Positions 1 to 12,567 of a stretch of DNA of 64,000 bases are shown here, piece by piece. The stretch's first letter is position 1; the number at the start of each line of letters is the position of its first letter. The notes below the pieces were generated by a model, which saw only the letters and a program-made list of their open reading frames with translations, was not told the DNA's origin and did not search any database. The position numbers and the translations under genes are program-made. Origin of the DNA: Terfezia claveryi (Eukaryota > Ascomycota > Pezizomycetes > Pezizales > Pezizaceae); assembly GCA_015179025.1 (NCBI GenBank), contig WHUX01000002.1, positions 558,001 through 622,000 on the forward strand. Reading direction: 5' to 3'.

Positions 1-826
1 TGCTCCCCACATATAGACAGTTCTTACGAACCTCGTAAAAACTACTCCCCCCAACTCTTCCATCAGGTGGATATATGTCATATTTGCCATGGAGATTTGC
101 ATCAGATGCCAGTGCAGTTGCTCGCTCATCCCATAATTCTCCCATTTTGGACTTTATGTCATAGAATAGACTGATAACAAGTGCATCCGCAGCAGCTAAC
201 TGGTTGTGAGAAAACAATTTCCCTGCAAACACTGAGCTCCAGTATAAGGTCATATTTAGAGGTGATACGCGCATGGCGTTTGCGTTGACCGTTCCCAATA
301 GATCGTTGTCCTTTTGAATTGCTGAGAGAGAGCAGTTCCAATAAAGTAAAGGCGAGTGGAAGAATACTCCTAGTGGTAGAACCGAGGAGGCATCTATGGC
401 GGGCCCCTGGGAAAGTAAATCATTGACTTTAGAGCGCGAGTCTCCAGTATTAGGTGCTTCCGTACAGAATACACCAGAGCCTAATAACGCCTCTTGAACT
501 TTCAAGGCCTCCTCGACAACTTCCGCCGTTAATGCCCCCATGTATGAGCCCTGGACCCATGCCTGTTTAATTGCTATATCTGGAGCAGCCGAGACTGAAG
601 AGAACTGCCGAGCCGAGCTCCAGACGTGGTGAGGTACTGAAGGTAGTCCGAGAAGGAAAAATGGATAAGAAAGTATGACCGCGCAGGTAACCGAGCCAAC
701 GATATAGCGCACGGGTTGACGTGCTATAACGCTTCCGACATTATAGAAGCCTATCCGAAGAGGAGAGTCTTGCGCAAGCTGCGGCGGTTCCGCCGTGTGT
801 CGAAAAGGCGATATCAATGCCCAAAA
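1..826 (-). CDS. SCAP-like sterol-sensing escort protein, 5' part (runs off left edge)
   Basis: An open minus-strand frame of about 275 codons runs from an in-frame TAG at 827-829 to the window edge with no stop. Near its start it reads PLRIGFYNVGSVIARQPVRY, followed by a hydrophobic segment (about 20 residues) and then FLLGLPSVPHHVWSSARQF. This resembles the first membrane helix and lumenal loop of SREBP cleavage-activating protein (Scp1/SCAP), where a similar FYN...G motif precedes the helix. Further on are WVQGSYMGALTAEVVEEALK and LAAADALVISLFY, a pattern I associate with the lumenal loop of fungal SCAP. SCAP escorts SREBP from ER to Golgi when sterol is low. No ATG is visible in this frame, so a short upstream exon spliced at the TAG is likely. 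The diagnostic sterol-sensing domain and WD repeats would lie outside the window. A different polytopic membrane protein remains possible. Confidence 0.5.
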
Positions 827-2990
827 CTAATATTTGATAACATTAACATGATAATTCTTTGCCATGCTTCTGCAGAGAGCATGTCCACGAGGCACATACC
901 ATATGTTTCCTAAATTCGTATCTACACAGACATCAGGTGGGAATGGATAGCAGCGACAGCGTAACAGCAGGAAGCAAAATGCCCCCAATGACGAGCCTCT
1001 TAGCCCTCTGGATACAATCGAATGAGGATACTTAATCGTGATTATCTGAATAGTTCCGGAGAAGTCGCTTGTGGATATAATCCGAGTAGCCACCACACCA
1101 CAATTTGCGGTGTGTTGCAGCAGTTCTTTTGCCACCGGATATTTATGACACTGATTTGCTTTAGGAAATGATGATGCTTTTGAGATGAGAAGGGTGGTTG
1201 ATGGTGGTGGTCTGTCTAGTAGGGGGTTGTTTGTAGTTCGGCCTTATGGCGTCAGCACATGTAAATGTGGGGGGAGAAAGTTGCGAGGGTTCTGACCTAA
1301 ATGTTTGCTAGTGGGGGGTTGACGTTTCCAGCTGGGGGAATCTACCTAGGTCTACTACGTAGAGTTGACGTGAAGGGGCAAGGTAGTAGACGATGGAGGA
1401 TGGATGACTAGGAGAAGGAACGCCCAGGGGGTATATATGGCCCGATGTTCAGTATCCTGCCGTCGATGCAGTCGGTTTATGTAGGTAGTTGCAAGAGGGA
1501 ATATAAGGAAGGGTACATACATATACATAGACATAGACATAGCACGGGAGTGGCATGTGTGTACGGAGTAGAAATGTGGCAGTCTCAAATGTTGGTTCTT
1601 CAAAATACAAATCTATTGACCCCTACTGTAAACCACAAATACATTTACATTATATATTTCGCGAAATTTTCCAATCTGGCTGCACTCTCTCCAGTCCCAT
1701 CTTGAGCAACTCGATTATCGACACTTATTCCATATCTGTAGGTCCCCCTGATTCGATGCGACTAACTCGGTTCTCGTTTTCCAATTGAAAAATATTTGCT
1801 GCTTCCAGTCCAACAGGATACCGGTACTCTTGCTCGTATCCTCGCAAGCCCAAAAATAACACATCAAACGGATTCAAGTAGGAGTAGCAAAGGTACTATT
1901 ATCTCTGCCTGATACCTTTATGGCATATTAACTGATACACTTATTGGCTCGTTCTTCACAGTAACATGACGGACCGTGATGTTTACATCGAGTACCTACC
2001 GGTACGTGCCCGCCAGCCTCATCAAATGTCACTGGGGTGAAGCAACAATATGTAACTGGTGCCAACCAGACTACATGTAACTATCTTTTACTAAACGTTA
2101 TTGCGAGCGGAGGCCACTGTTATCTCATAGAACAGGATCCTAATATTTAAGGCAGTGGTGTGTATGACGATCTCCCCCCAAGGGATTCCGTTACACATAT
2201 CTGTCCCTACCGGTTTGTATTCAACGGTTGAAACTTGAGACAATAATAGGTCATTTTGCCATCTATTTACGTAATGAGGTAGTGTTAGTACCGCAAACAA
2301 GGGCCCAAGGCTCTCCCTAAATTTTTCGTTGCACGCCAATTCGATAGATATTATGGAAACAGTGCCTTCTGGTTGCACAACCTGTTGTCAATCGACGTCA
2401 GGCATCAACGTGGTCTCTATCCCCGTCGGAGCTCTGTCTCAGTTGCGCTTGGCTGGGTGTACTTTCCAGCGACATCTGCCCACGTTCCTGGCGCCCCCCC
2501 TTACCTACTAGCTACCGTAGCAGACTACCGGTAGGTACCTAACGATAGCTGCACATGCGGGTGAATCCTCAAACGCAAGAAATTTGAGCAGAGGACCTAA
2601 GAGGTTCGACCGCCAGGGGAGTTATGTACGGAAAAGATGTGTTCATGTGCTCGATGCTGCAATTCATTGATCGTGATCATCACCGAGGTGATTCGGTGTT
2701 CAAGCTGAGATCCAGCAGATACCTCAGTGGTGGATGCACCTGTGAGGCGGCCTAGTTCTGATGGATAGCACATCCTGTCCAACCGCTCCAAGTGTTTCAT
2801 GTACACTAAGTACATCGACAGGGGTACGTTTTGGTAAGAGGAAGGTGGTGTAGATAAATTCTTTTTTGATGTAGGACATTACCAACTAGTAATATAAATT
2901 GCTTAAGTAGATTAGTCTCGTGCCAAGTAGATCGCGCAACATTTGAAGCTTCCCCCCGCCTTGCGTTGCGACAAACACTCCACAACAGTC
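827..2990. other. Intergenic region without recognisable gene
   Basis: Short frames occur on both strands but none has recognisable domains or convincing splice structure. Around 1516-1545 there is an imperfect CATA/CATAGA microsatellite. A 9-bp-flanked micro-insertion lies at 2049-2082 and is listed separately. The first exon of the minus-strand SCAP-like gene probably lies in the left part. Confidence 0.5.
2049..2082 (-). mobile_element. Micro-insertion A with near-perfect 9-bp flanking duplication
   Basis: The core GTGCCAACCAGACTA (2059-2073), preceded by one extra G, sits between TATGTAACT (2049-2057) and CATGTAACT (2074-2082). The flanks match at 8 of 9 positions, the difference being C/T. 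Strand is given so that the constant terminus reads TAGTCTGGTTGGCAC. Confidence 0.7.
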
Positions 2991-3725
2991 ATGGTGCGAA
3001 ATAACATTTGGATAGCAGCTGCGGACGGCGACGAATCAGCGATCCTTGATTTCATCTCGAGGGATCCCTCGGCCGTCAATTCTCTCGACGAGAATGGGTA
3101 CACCGTCCTTCATGCTACAGTCTCCTATAACCACATTGCTCTGCTCAAAAAACTGGTGTTGGAACATGGAGGAGATGCCAACATTCAAGACCACGACGGC
3201 GATACGCCTCTATTCGTTGCAGAGACTGTTGAGGTAGCCAAAACCTTAGTGGAGGAATTACACGCCGACCCCAATCACCAGAATGAGTCGGGCATGACGG
3301 CAAGTAATTCGTTTCCATCCATCGGATGGACTCCAACTGCTCCTTAGCTTGTCATATCTGACTGTTCATGCGCAGGCAGCCGATGCCATCGAAGAAGATG
3401 GAGACTTTCCATTGGTGGCAGCATATCTCCGCGGTGTTCAAAATGACGGTCAGCAACCTTCTGAGGGCTCTACCAACAGTGCGGCGACCAGTAATCACCC
3501 AGTTTCCCTTGGCCCCAATGTCTCAGTCCGCATGTCGACCGCGGAGGCCGGGGGGGTTTACCTCCAGTTGACGAAGAGTTCCGGCGAAGAATTGAAGAGC
3601 TGGCTAGTCGGAGTGATTTCAACTCAGAAGAAGGTCAGAGGGAGCTAAGGAGATTGGTGACTGAGGCTGTCAATGAACACGTCCTGGAACCAGATACCTC
3701 CCGGAATGTCAGGCCAAGGCCTTAA
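2991..3725 (+). pseudogene. Ankyrin-repeat protein (Yar1-like size) with one-base frameshift in a G run
   Basis: Exon 1 (2991-3303) starts MVRNNIWIAAADGDESAIL and carries two to three ankyrin repeats (NGYTVLHATVSYNHIALLKK, DHDGDTPLFVAETVEVAKTL). Intron 3304-3379 is GT-AG and keeps frame. Exon 2 continues with DAIEEDGDFPLVAAYL. At the seven-G run 3549-3555 the reading frame shifts: the upstream frame loses likeness to coding sequence, while the frame one base over reads GLPPVDEEFRRRIEELASRS and continues to a stop at 3723-3725. One more G would join the two parts into about 219 residues. The size and helical acidic/basic tail resemble small fungal ankyrin proteins such as Yar1, but I cannot assign orthology. 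The shift may be a sequencing error in the homopolymer or a real mutation. No substitute intron fits. Confidence 0.7.
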
Positions 3726-3985
3726 TGCACTCACATACATTCATTTGACACTTTGTTGTCTGCAATATTATTACAATTGGGACATGAAATCAACCGATTA
3801 AATTTAGAGGAAGGTCGGGAATATATTGGTGGGTAGGGTTCGATAGTGATCTGATTTAAAATTTGTAGGAGAAAAAAAAAAAAGCCTCTAAAACAAAAAG
3901 CAACGATTGCTTCAACCTGGGTATACATTTTGTGTACAGAATCTACCCTTCATTCTATGTACATAGACGCCAGTACCATACACCT

Positions 3986-5327
3986 TTATTTTGCTTTCAT
4001 CTTTTCGAAGAACTCTATAACGGTTGTGAACTATTTGGGATTACTTTGATCAGTTGGGAAACTCGACTGACAGATGACTTAGGTTTTGGGAACTCACCAC
4101 AACAAGGAGAATACCTCCTCCAGGCCCTAACCTGAGGACCTTGGGGACAAAACCCTTGTATAGGGCACCAACTCCTTCCTCCTTGGCTACGAGAGCAATG
4201 GATGGCCAGGTCCAGTTATACTTCGGTGTTACCCCGGCTACTCGGGTGGTGTTTTGAATACGGGATTTGACAACATCGGAACTATTAGCGTTAGTTGAGG
4301 GACTGGTAGGGTTCTCGGTAATTGAGGGTGTCTTTACGGTGTGTTAAGCATGGTACCAAAAGTACCACCGATTGAACCCGCGATCAAATCATTCAACATC
4401 TGACCCTGCTTAGTCTCTCGTTTTGGCAGCAATGATCGGACTTGATGAATAACACCGAAGTATCCAGCGTTCCAAAGCACGTGCCTCCACATTGTGGATT
4501 CCAACCCGTTGTACATGGCCAATGGTCCCTCAGCGGCCACAATCTTCTTGACGACATCAATGGGCCCATTATACTTCCCAGCTGAGGCCTTGTCTTGGAG
4601 ACGGATCTTCACTAATTCGAAAGGCACAACGACAAAAGATTCCGTCGCACCAGCCGTGGCACCAGTGAGGACAGACAAGGACTGGGTCATGGTTGGCATT
4701 CCAAAGACACCCTTATAGAACTTTCCCCAATTGTCATTTGAAGCAAATTTAATTGCCCTGTTGAGGGAAGAATCTTCAGAAATGCACTGGTGGGTCTAGC
4801 AGTGTGTGGAAGGGGTCTATAACAGTACCTCTTGGGAGCTTCCATAAGAATTGGCGCTGATATTCCACGGTACAACCTGCCGAACCTGCATTGGGGTGTT
4901 AGATTATTCGAACTTGAGTCGCTTGAATATTGTTGCGGGAGCATACCCTTCATTCTTCACAATCTTCCTGATACAGTCAACCATCCCATTATAGTGGTCA
5001 CCTCCGCCTGTAGCTGTTGTTCCAACCTGCAATTGCCTAATAATGCCTACATTAGTATCAAAACTGGCGCTAGCTGGTGATGATAAATAACGTACACTCG
5101 GGTCTTGACGACATCTAAAGGATACCTGATGAGTCATAGTCAATATCCCAATGATTCTAGCTTCAGGGGAAGGATAACCCCTGACATGGTACAAATCTAA
5201 ACGAGAAAGTCTATCAGTGATTCAATGGGTGATAGGGAGATATTGAACTAGGTCATACTTCACTGATACCAGCAATGGCACCTGCTGCAAAGGTCCAGCT
5301 GAAGGGGATCTTCCTTTCTGAGGACAT
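3986..5327 (-). CDS. ODC1: Mitochondrial 2-oxodicarboxylate carrier
   Basis: Member of the mitochondrial carrier family. By family it exchanges 2-oxoadipate and 2-oxoglutarate across the inner membrane, serving lysine metabolism. Eight exons are inferred: 5259-5327, 5186-5196, 5096-5125, 4947-5036, 4829-4885, 4338-4757, 4098-4281 and 3986-4012, giving 295 residues, the usual carrier length. Start is MSSERKIPFSWTFAAGAIAG. Three carrier signatures are present: MYPLDVVKTRVQLQ (first), VVPFELVKIRLQD (second) and PSDVVKSRIQN (third, with Ser where Phe is usual). SAPILMEAPKR is typical of the Odc subfamily. Exon 2 is only 11 nt but completes the ICTMYPLDVVK junction in frame. The last intron and tail (FFEKMKAK) are less certain. 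It is divergent from DNA2. Confidence 0.88.
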
Positions 5328-5786
5328 AGTGAACGATGTGAATTGATATCGATATTGCCGCAAGCAAAGTTTGGAGAGAGACACCGGAACTAAAGGGGAG
5401 GGACCTCGGGGATAGTCGAGCTTAAGAATGAATAAACTAGATGATATGAAAAACTTTGGTCACCGCAAAAAGCAAACACAGGCCGAGAAACCCTTGATTA
5501 CAGACCGTCCTGACGATTTTGACGGGGATCCTTAGAACTAGTACAAGTACAGAACTACTTGCCCCGCTTCCTGAGGCTCCCTTGGCTTCTGGACGACGCG
5601 CTTAGTTGTCTTCACTTACAGGGACCCTTGTTGCTATGAAAAAACGCGTCGTGTTGCGGAGCTTTTACTGGACATTACTTCGTGCACCAGGTTTTACTCC
5701 TCGTAAACTTCAGGATATTCCGCTCACTTGCGTTACCTGAACGCGCTTTTTTTCTACTCCACTGTTTTCTGTTGTTCATTTTATAG
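5328..5786. promoter_or_regulatory. Divergent promoter between carrier gene and DNA2
   Basis: This 459-bp region separates the start codons of the two divergent genes. It contains ACGCGT at 5644-5649, the core of the MluI cell-cycle box bound by MBF in yeasts, 138 bp upstream of the DNA2 start. Partial ACGCGC-type copies lie near 5597 and 5739. Assigning S-phase control to DNA2 is an inference from motif and gene function. Confidence 0.5.
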
Positions 5787-8700
5787 ATGTACCAACAGCC
5801 GACTACTGGTTTCTTCGAGCAAGACCACTCGGCGAAAGTAAGGCCGCTCTCTTGCACTCTCTAAGGCTGTGGTCTGACTTGCAATTACAGTCTATTGCTA
5901 AACGGCAGAAGAAGAAATCGATACAAGCTGCGAAGGCTTCTCAGGGCTCAAAGGACAATGTCCATACAGCTGCCCACCCAAAACCAGTCTCGAGTACGAC
6001 CAAGGCTCAATTAGGTGCATTTGCGTTTCAGAAACCACCAAAACCAGATCAGGAGAAACAGGGAGGTGACCATGCAGAAAATCGAACCGCAGATGTACCA
6101 GAACATTTACAAGACCGATTTTCTTCTCCAGAAAAAGAGTCTTGTAATGGTCCCCAATCAAAAGATTGTCCACAAACTCCAGCACCCAGGCTAGCTCTCA
6201 AAGACCTGATAGATTTCGGAGAAGATGGTCATCAACCTTTGTTCAACATGGCTCCAGATGTTTCCCCGGAAGAGCGAATAGTATGGCAGGTCTCACCTCG
6301 AGGCACCCCGAGTGCCATAACACCCGCTTCGAAGCGCCAGAAGCGCACCAAACGTGCGAGAAGTTCTTCTCCTATAGCGGGAACACCGCTTTCCAAAAGA
6401 ATATCGCCACAAATCCATCCTGACCCGAAGACACCCCATGCAGACCCGGTCAATGATGTCTGGCAGCGATACTCGAGTACAGATAGTGGCCCTCGACCGC
6501 GAAACCCACCAGGCGTCCCCCTACGTCTCTTCAGCGCAGAAAAGCGGGATAGTTTGAACCTCTCTCCAGTCGGGCTCCGGCGCGCATACAGTTGCGGGTC
6601 TGAATGGCCTCCAACGAGTGCCAAAAGGCGGAAACCGGGCGATACTGAGAGAAATAGTCCTGAAGGTGAAGACGAAGTCGAAAAGATGGTCGAAGTGGGA
6701 ACCAACCCGATACTACAGCCCGTACCTGCCAGGCGAGGCGAAGGGAAATCAAAGTTAAGTAGGGTTAGTATGCTCCTCAACAAGGTGCATGAGAAGCTCG
6801 CTAAAAGCGGGACTGAGGATATATCCTCCTCTCCTCCTCCCCCTTCCCTGAATAGTGGGGTATATGACTTGCCATCCTCCCCCACTTGGACAGCGACATC
6901 CCGCCGCACGAACCAAAGAATTGCGTCGCCCACAGAGAAAACTGCCACATGCCAGGATGTATCAGATGGTGATGAATATGATGATGGATTTGATGATGAA
7001 ATCGATCTGGAGATGCTGGATAAAGTTGAGGAGGCGGTAGTAGCATTCACACAAAAACAGCAGCAACTTACACAACGCAATAGTATGGTTGAAAAGCAGC
7101 ACGTCACAATTGCTCAGGAAGGCTCTGATTTTGATGAATTCGAGTTTGAAGATGACAATAATGCCCTTGATGATATCGATGTGGACGTCTTGCTATCACA
7201 GCAGCCTGTTGCTCTAAGCGCAAAAACCGTACCTCCCTGCACTCCAAAACAAAAGTCTGCAGTGTCAAATAATAGAAAAATAGCTACCCAAGGTGTGGTA
7301 GATGTGGTGGAGGAGTTTGGAGACATTGACTTTGGAAACTGGGATGATGAGGATTTAGACTGTGTTGTGTGTATGAATGCTCCAGCCTGAGAGGGTAGTC
7401 CTAATAGTGTCAAGGCAGATATAAATTCGGGCACAGTGCGGAGATTTGTTGTTTTGGAAACCGCCGAAGAGGCCTGGGAATGTCGTGGGAACAGTCGGCC
7501 ACAGAAAGTATGAACCCTTAAGCCCATAATGAAGCACTTTAGTAACACCACATCAGGTTCTTAAACTTCGCGACGAGAAATCAAATGTTGAGAGAACTAT
7601 ATACCTCCGTGAGGACTGGTATTATGTCAATGCTGAAACCTGTGACATAGTTCACGTGATCGGCAAAGGCAACATTATAGATAACGCCAATGGAATGCTA
7701 ATTGTAAACCCTGATTTTCTTGTATCTAGCACAACAGTAGCAGATTCCTTTGGCTGCACAAGACGTGCAGTTTTACAGGATAGGGTCAAAGCAACAGGGG
7801 ATATCAGCAAGCCTTTAGTTTATGGGAGTATCTTGCATGAATTGTTTCAGAAAGCACTGGCGGCAAATGATTTCACAGACAAGTTCCTCCGAGAGACCAT
7901 CGATGTATTACTGGTGCAGCACATTGAGCAGTTGTATATACTCAAAGAGGAGGTTCCAGTGGCCAAGGAGTATCTGAGGTCAAAGGTTGAATTGATCCAA
8001 CATTGGGCAAACTTGTTTATATCAGTTAAACCAAAGGTTAGTGTCTTTTTCCTCCAGTATTCACCGTGCTAATATGTGGAGCAGAAGGTAGCGACGGTTA
8101 CTGATCACAGAGGGCCGGCAAGGCCCAACCTATGTATCAACAAAGTGCTTGATATCGAAGAACATGTGTGGTCGCCAATGTATGGCCTGAAAGGCAATAT
8201 CGATGCTACTGTTCAGACTACTATAAGAGACCACAAATCAGAAAGGACACTCACGGTGCCCTTGGAAATGAAAACTGGCAGAAATTCAACCACGCCTCTG
8301 CACCGGGCTCAGACCATGATATATACTTTGCTCTTGGAGGATAGATATGGTAAGCCTATTCTGGCAAGATCAAAACACAAGAATGCTAATAGACGGCAGA
8401 CATTGATATTTTTTGTGGTCTATTGTACTATATGGAGACATCTGAAATCATCAGGGTACCTTCGATCAGTGGTGAACTTCGGGGCATGATTATTGCAAGG
8501 AATGAACTTGCATGGCATGCAAAGAATCGAGATGTACTCCCAGAAATGTTGAAAAAGCACACTTGTAACTCATGCTTTGCCAGAACAACATGTTTTATTT
8601 ATCATAAGGTAAGGCAAAATATGACCTTTGTATTTGAAACCTTTCTGACAATACAGGGTCTTGAGGATGGAACTGCAGAGTCAAGTGGGGCAGAAAAACA

Positions 8701-10959
8701 ATTTGAGGAGATTACTTCTCACATCAGTAGTTCGCACAAACAGTTTCTCAGGCACTGGGATCAACTTCTCTCCAAAGAAGAAAGTGATATGACCCGTTTC
8801 CGCAAAGAGCTCTGGTCAATGACAAGCACCCAACGCGAAGGAAGGGGTAGATGTTTTGGCAATCTTGTTATCATCCCGGAGTCAATAATCATTGCCGCGG
8901 AGGGCTCCAAAATCAACCGATATACCTATCAGCTTAGGAAAGCCAATAACGTACCATCTGTATCGTTCCTAGATTCGCAAATTGGGGTAGGGGACCCTAT
9001 TGTTATTTCTGATGAGCAAGGGCATTTCGCCCTCGCAATGGGCTTTGTTATCACCGTTCGTCAAACTACCATTACAGTCTCAGTTGATCGAAGACTCCAC
9101 AACGCACGGATTCGCGAAAAAGGCTTCAATCCCGATTACAACCAGGTGTTCGCTGGGATAATGACAGTGGGGCAACTGGACAAGCCTACTGCTACTCGAG
9201 ACTCACATATTCTTCTACGCTTAGACAAGGATGAATTGACCACGGGCATGGCTCTTGTGCGCAATAACCTCATTGAACTCCTTTCAAATAGAACCAGTGA
9301 TCGTACGCGAGAGCTCATCATTGACAAAAGCCTGCCCGTCTTCAGAATCGGTCCTACAACATACCCTATGGACGAAATCAAGGCAGAACTGAACTGTGAC
9401 CAGTTAGCAGCAATCGAGAAGATTATGTCTGCTAATGATTATGCACTAATCTTGGGAATGCCCGGAACGGGGAAGACAACCACTATTGGACATATCATAC
9501 GCACTTTAGTGTCACAAGGAAAAAGCGTTCTTTTGACGTCTTACACTCATACTGTGGACAATATCCTCTTGAAAATCAAGGATGAGGGGATTTCTACGTT
9601 GCGGCTCGGTAACACGACGAAGATTCATCCAGAAGTCAGGGAATTCGCAATCCTTTCTGAAACCCCACGAAATTCCTTCAAGGAAATAAACGAGGCCTTC
9701 ATGCTTCCCAAAGTGGTTGCAACTACGTGCCTTGGAATTAACCATCATATATTCAATGAAAGGATTTTTGACTACTGCATTGTGGACGAAGCGTCACAGA
9801 TCACCCTTCCGGTATGCCTCGGACCAATACGGATGGCTAAGAAGTTCATTTTAGTTGGAGATCATTATCAACTGCCTCCTTTGGTCAAAAATCCTGCTGC
9901 AAGGGAGGGTGGTCTTGATATCAGTCTCTTCAAGCTACTGTCGGATGCTCATCCAGAAGCTGTGGTCAGCCTAGAACACCAGTATCGTATGTGCGAGGAG
10001 ATTATGTCACTTTCGAACAGACTGATTTATGATGGGAGGTTAAAGTGTGGCAATAAATTAGTTGCAGCGAGAACCCTTCAACTCCCATATCCTAATGGAC
10101 TCAAGAAGTTTCATAAGAAGACAGACCTTGAACTGGCTGAGTATGCTTGCAGCGGTGAAAATTGTTGGATCAAGCATTTACTTGATGAGAAGTATCAGGC
10201 CTTGAGGCTCTCTTTTGCCGAACCGTTACTGACTATTTTGCTCAGAGTCAAAGTTTCCTTTGTGAACACGGATAATGTGCCAGCTGGGGAAGTGAAGAAG
10301 AGTGACCGAATCAATAATCCAGTTGAAGCACAGCTTGCATTTCAGGTATGAGCCTTGCAATACTGTGACCACGAGTCAAGCTGATTAGCGTCATGGAGCT
10401 CGCCGAAAGCCTGATTGAGTCTGGGGTTGAGCCGTCATCCATAGGGGTTATTTCGGTGTATCGCTCACAAGTGAAAGCAATTCAGTACCTCCTCCGGGGT
10501 CGGCCGGGAGTCGAAATACATACAACAGATAAGTTTCAAGGACGAGACAAAGAATGCATCATAATCTCTCTAGTGCGCTCAAATGTCGAAGGCAATGTTG
10601 GGGATCTTCTGAAAGACTGGAGAAGGATAAATGTTGCTTTCACACGAGCGCGATCCAAACTTATCATTCTTGGATCGAAGTCGACTATATCGAGCAATGA
10701 ACTCCTTAAGAAGTTCGTCGACCTCATGTATGAGAGTCAGTGGGTCCACGACTTTCCAGAGAATGCACATCTGTCACATTCGGTAATCTCAAGTCAAGAA
10801 TTACTGAGTCCGATGAAAGCAAGGGTAGAGGATGCTGAGAACAACCCTGAGCGTGGTGGGGCACGAAAGGCTACCAAAATTGGCACTATGAAAGGGAGAG
10901 TTTTGTTTGCCAAAAGACCGGTTTTGAGGGACATTGTTAATGATAATTGGCAATTTTGA
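5787..10959 (+). CDS. DNA2: Dna2 replication helicase/nuclease
   Basis: Dna2 trims long Okazaki flaps and resects double-strand breaks. Nine exons fit: 5787-5837, 5891-7370, 7419-7507, 7557-8036, 8082-8349, 8400-8608, 8657-10191, 10246-10345 and 10399-10959, coding for 1590 residues. Residues 1 to about 500 are a low-complexity acidic/basic extension. The nuclease domain follows with GSILHELFQ, NIDATV and LEMKTGR (the E-x-K active-site motif). The iron-sulphur cysteines are in DSFGCTRRAVLQ and CNSCFARTTC. The SF1 helicase has Walker A GMPGTGKTTT (about residue 1127), DEAS at 9787, GDHYQLPP, QYRM, TTDKFQGRDKE and INVAFTRAR. The start at 5787 depends on an inferred first intron (5838-5890) and yields MYQQPTTGFFEQ. 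Introns 8609-8656 and 10192-10245 are in-frame and stop-free, so they could be missed. The third exon start is uncertain by a few bases. Confidence 0.93.
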
Positions 10960-11187
10960 ATAAGCAGCTGCCAGGGTTTGGAGAACAGGATTTGGAGCCA
11001 AAAATTTGTGTATTAGTTTTGAAGTAGATTTTTGTGACCTGATAAGATACCGGTATTTGAGGGTGACAACCTATCCACGTGTAGAGGACTTAACTCTCTT
11101 GGCAAAAAAGCTACAAAACCCCAGGCTACATTCGAGGACGTGAAGCCACCCCGGACAGATACAATCTTCTCAGTCAAAAAAGCAGCC
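10960..11187. other. Short spacer between DNA2 and SF3A2
   Basis: This 228-bp tandem spacer must hold the DNA2 3' end and the SF3A2 promoter. I see no distinct element in it. Confidence 0.5.
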
Positions 11188-12101
11188 ATGGATTTCCAAA
11201 ACAGAGTGGTAAGTGACCGGTATATATCGCTTGATTTCAATTTGTCTATATGAAGATAACTAAACCATTATGCACAGGGTAACAAATTTGGTGGTGGAGG
11301 TGTTGCCAGTCACTCCATCACCAATGCCGACCGAAGAGAACGACTAAGGAAGCTGGCTTTGGAGACAATAGATTTGGAGAAGGACCCTTATTTGTAAGAA
11401 TCTCTGATGTACTCACATACCGTATATTATTCATGTTGATGAATTCACTAGCTTCAAGAATCACGTTGGTTCCTTCGAATGCCGCCTTTGCCTCACCGTC
11501 CACCAAAACGATGGTTCGTACCTCGCCCATACCCAAGGCCGAAAACATCAGACGAATCTTGCGCGTCGTGCCGCCCGTGAAGCCAAAGAAGGCAAGAACC
11601 TTGATGCTGTCACTGGCCTCCCGGTGGGTATGATAGGCCAGCAAGTGGCTGTACGCAAGAACCTCATCAAGATTGGTCGCCCAGGATACAAGATCACTAA
11701 ACTGCGAGACCCCGTTACACGTCAATTGGGACTGCTTTTCCAGCTACAGTATCCGGAGATTGGGACAGAGATACATCCGAGGTATAGGTTCATGAGTGCG
11801 TTTGAACAGAGAGTGGAGCAGCCCCCTGATCGAGCATTTCAGTATCTCTTGATTGCTGCGGAGCCATATGAGACTTGTGCGTTTAAGTTGCAGGCGAAGG
11901 AGGTTGATAAAAGCCCAGGGAAATTTTGGACACATTATGATCCGGATACGAAGGAGTACTTTTTACAGTTGTTCTTCAAGACTGAGAGAGAAGAGAGATG
12001 TGAGTTGCACTTTGAGGCCACATGCTTTGGAAGAAAATGCTAATCTACATCTCTTAGATGCCGGTGTCCCTGGTTTGGCTCCCTCTGGGCCTAGGAAGTA
12101 A
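11188..12101 (+). CDS. PRP11: Splicing factor 3A subunit 2 (Prp11)
   Basis: Component of the SF3a complex of U2 snRNP, needed for branch-site recognition. Four exons fit: 11188-11208, 11278-11393, 11452-11999 and 12058-12101, giving 242 residues. The start MDFQNRVGNKFGGGGVASHS is the family signature. A matrin-type C2H2 zinc finger follows (CRLCLTVHQNDGSYLAHTQG, then RKHQ). The C-terminal domain has LIKIGRPGYKITK, LLFQLQYPEI and WTHYDPDTKEYFLQLFFKTE. The last intron (12000-12057) is required for the canonical tail EERYAGVPGLAPSGPRK. Without it, the frame would give an unrelated tail with a stop at 12041-12043. Confidence 0.95.
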
Positions 12102-12567
12102 GAGAATGTCATAGGTAATAGATGAGAGACATCGGCGGCATTATGCGGTACATGCTCGTCAGGCTTGACAAGATTACATTTTGCATTCAGCCTTTGTACG
12201 ATAGTTAACGAATATACTTAGTAATTGCACTTAGCTAGTGAATCTTTAGTAGTACAAGGTCGGGACTAGAGACTGTGATTTCAAGTTTGTGAGAAGAGGG
12301 AAGCCGCAATTGGACCCATTGGAGGAAGTAGCATGTCTTGTTCATGCTATTGTTTATGTAATTTGGAATTGAGTTTTTCAGCATCATTTCTATTCATATA
12401 TAATTAAGTAAATCATGCCGGTATATGTGAGGTATGCAGCATCATTATTTTATCCGTTCCCATCTTTTCAGTTCCTCGAGAGCCGACTCGATGTTTCTTT
12501 AATACAATTTCTGACTAGCTGCTAAGCCTTACTTACAGCGCCTGTGCCTATGGCGCGCATATAACAC

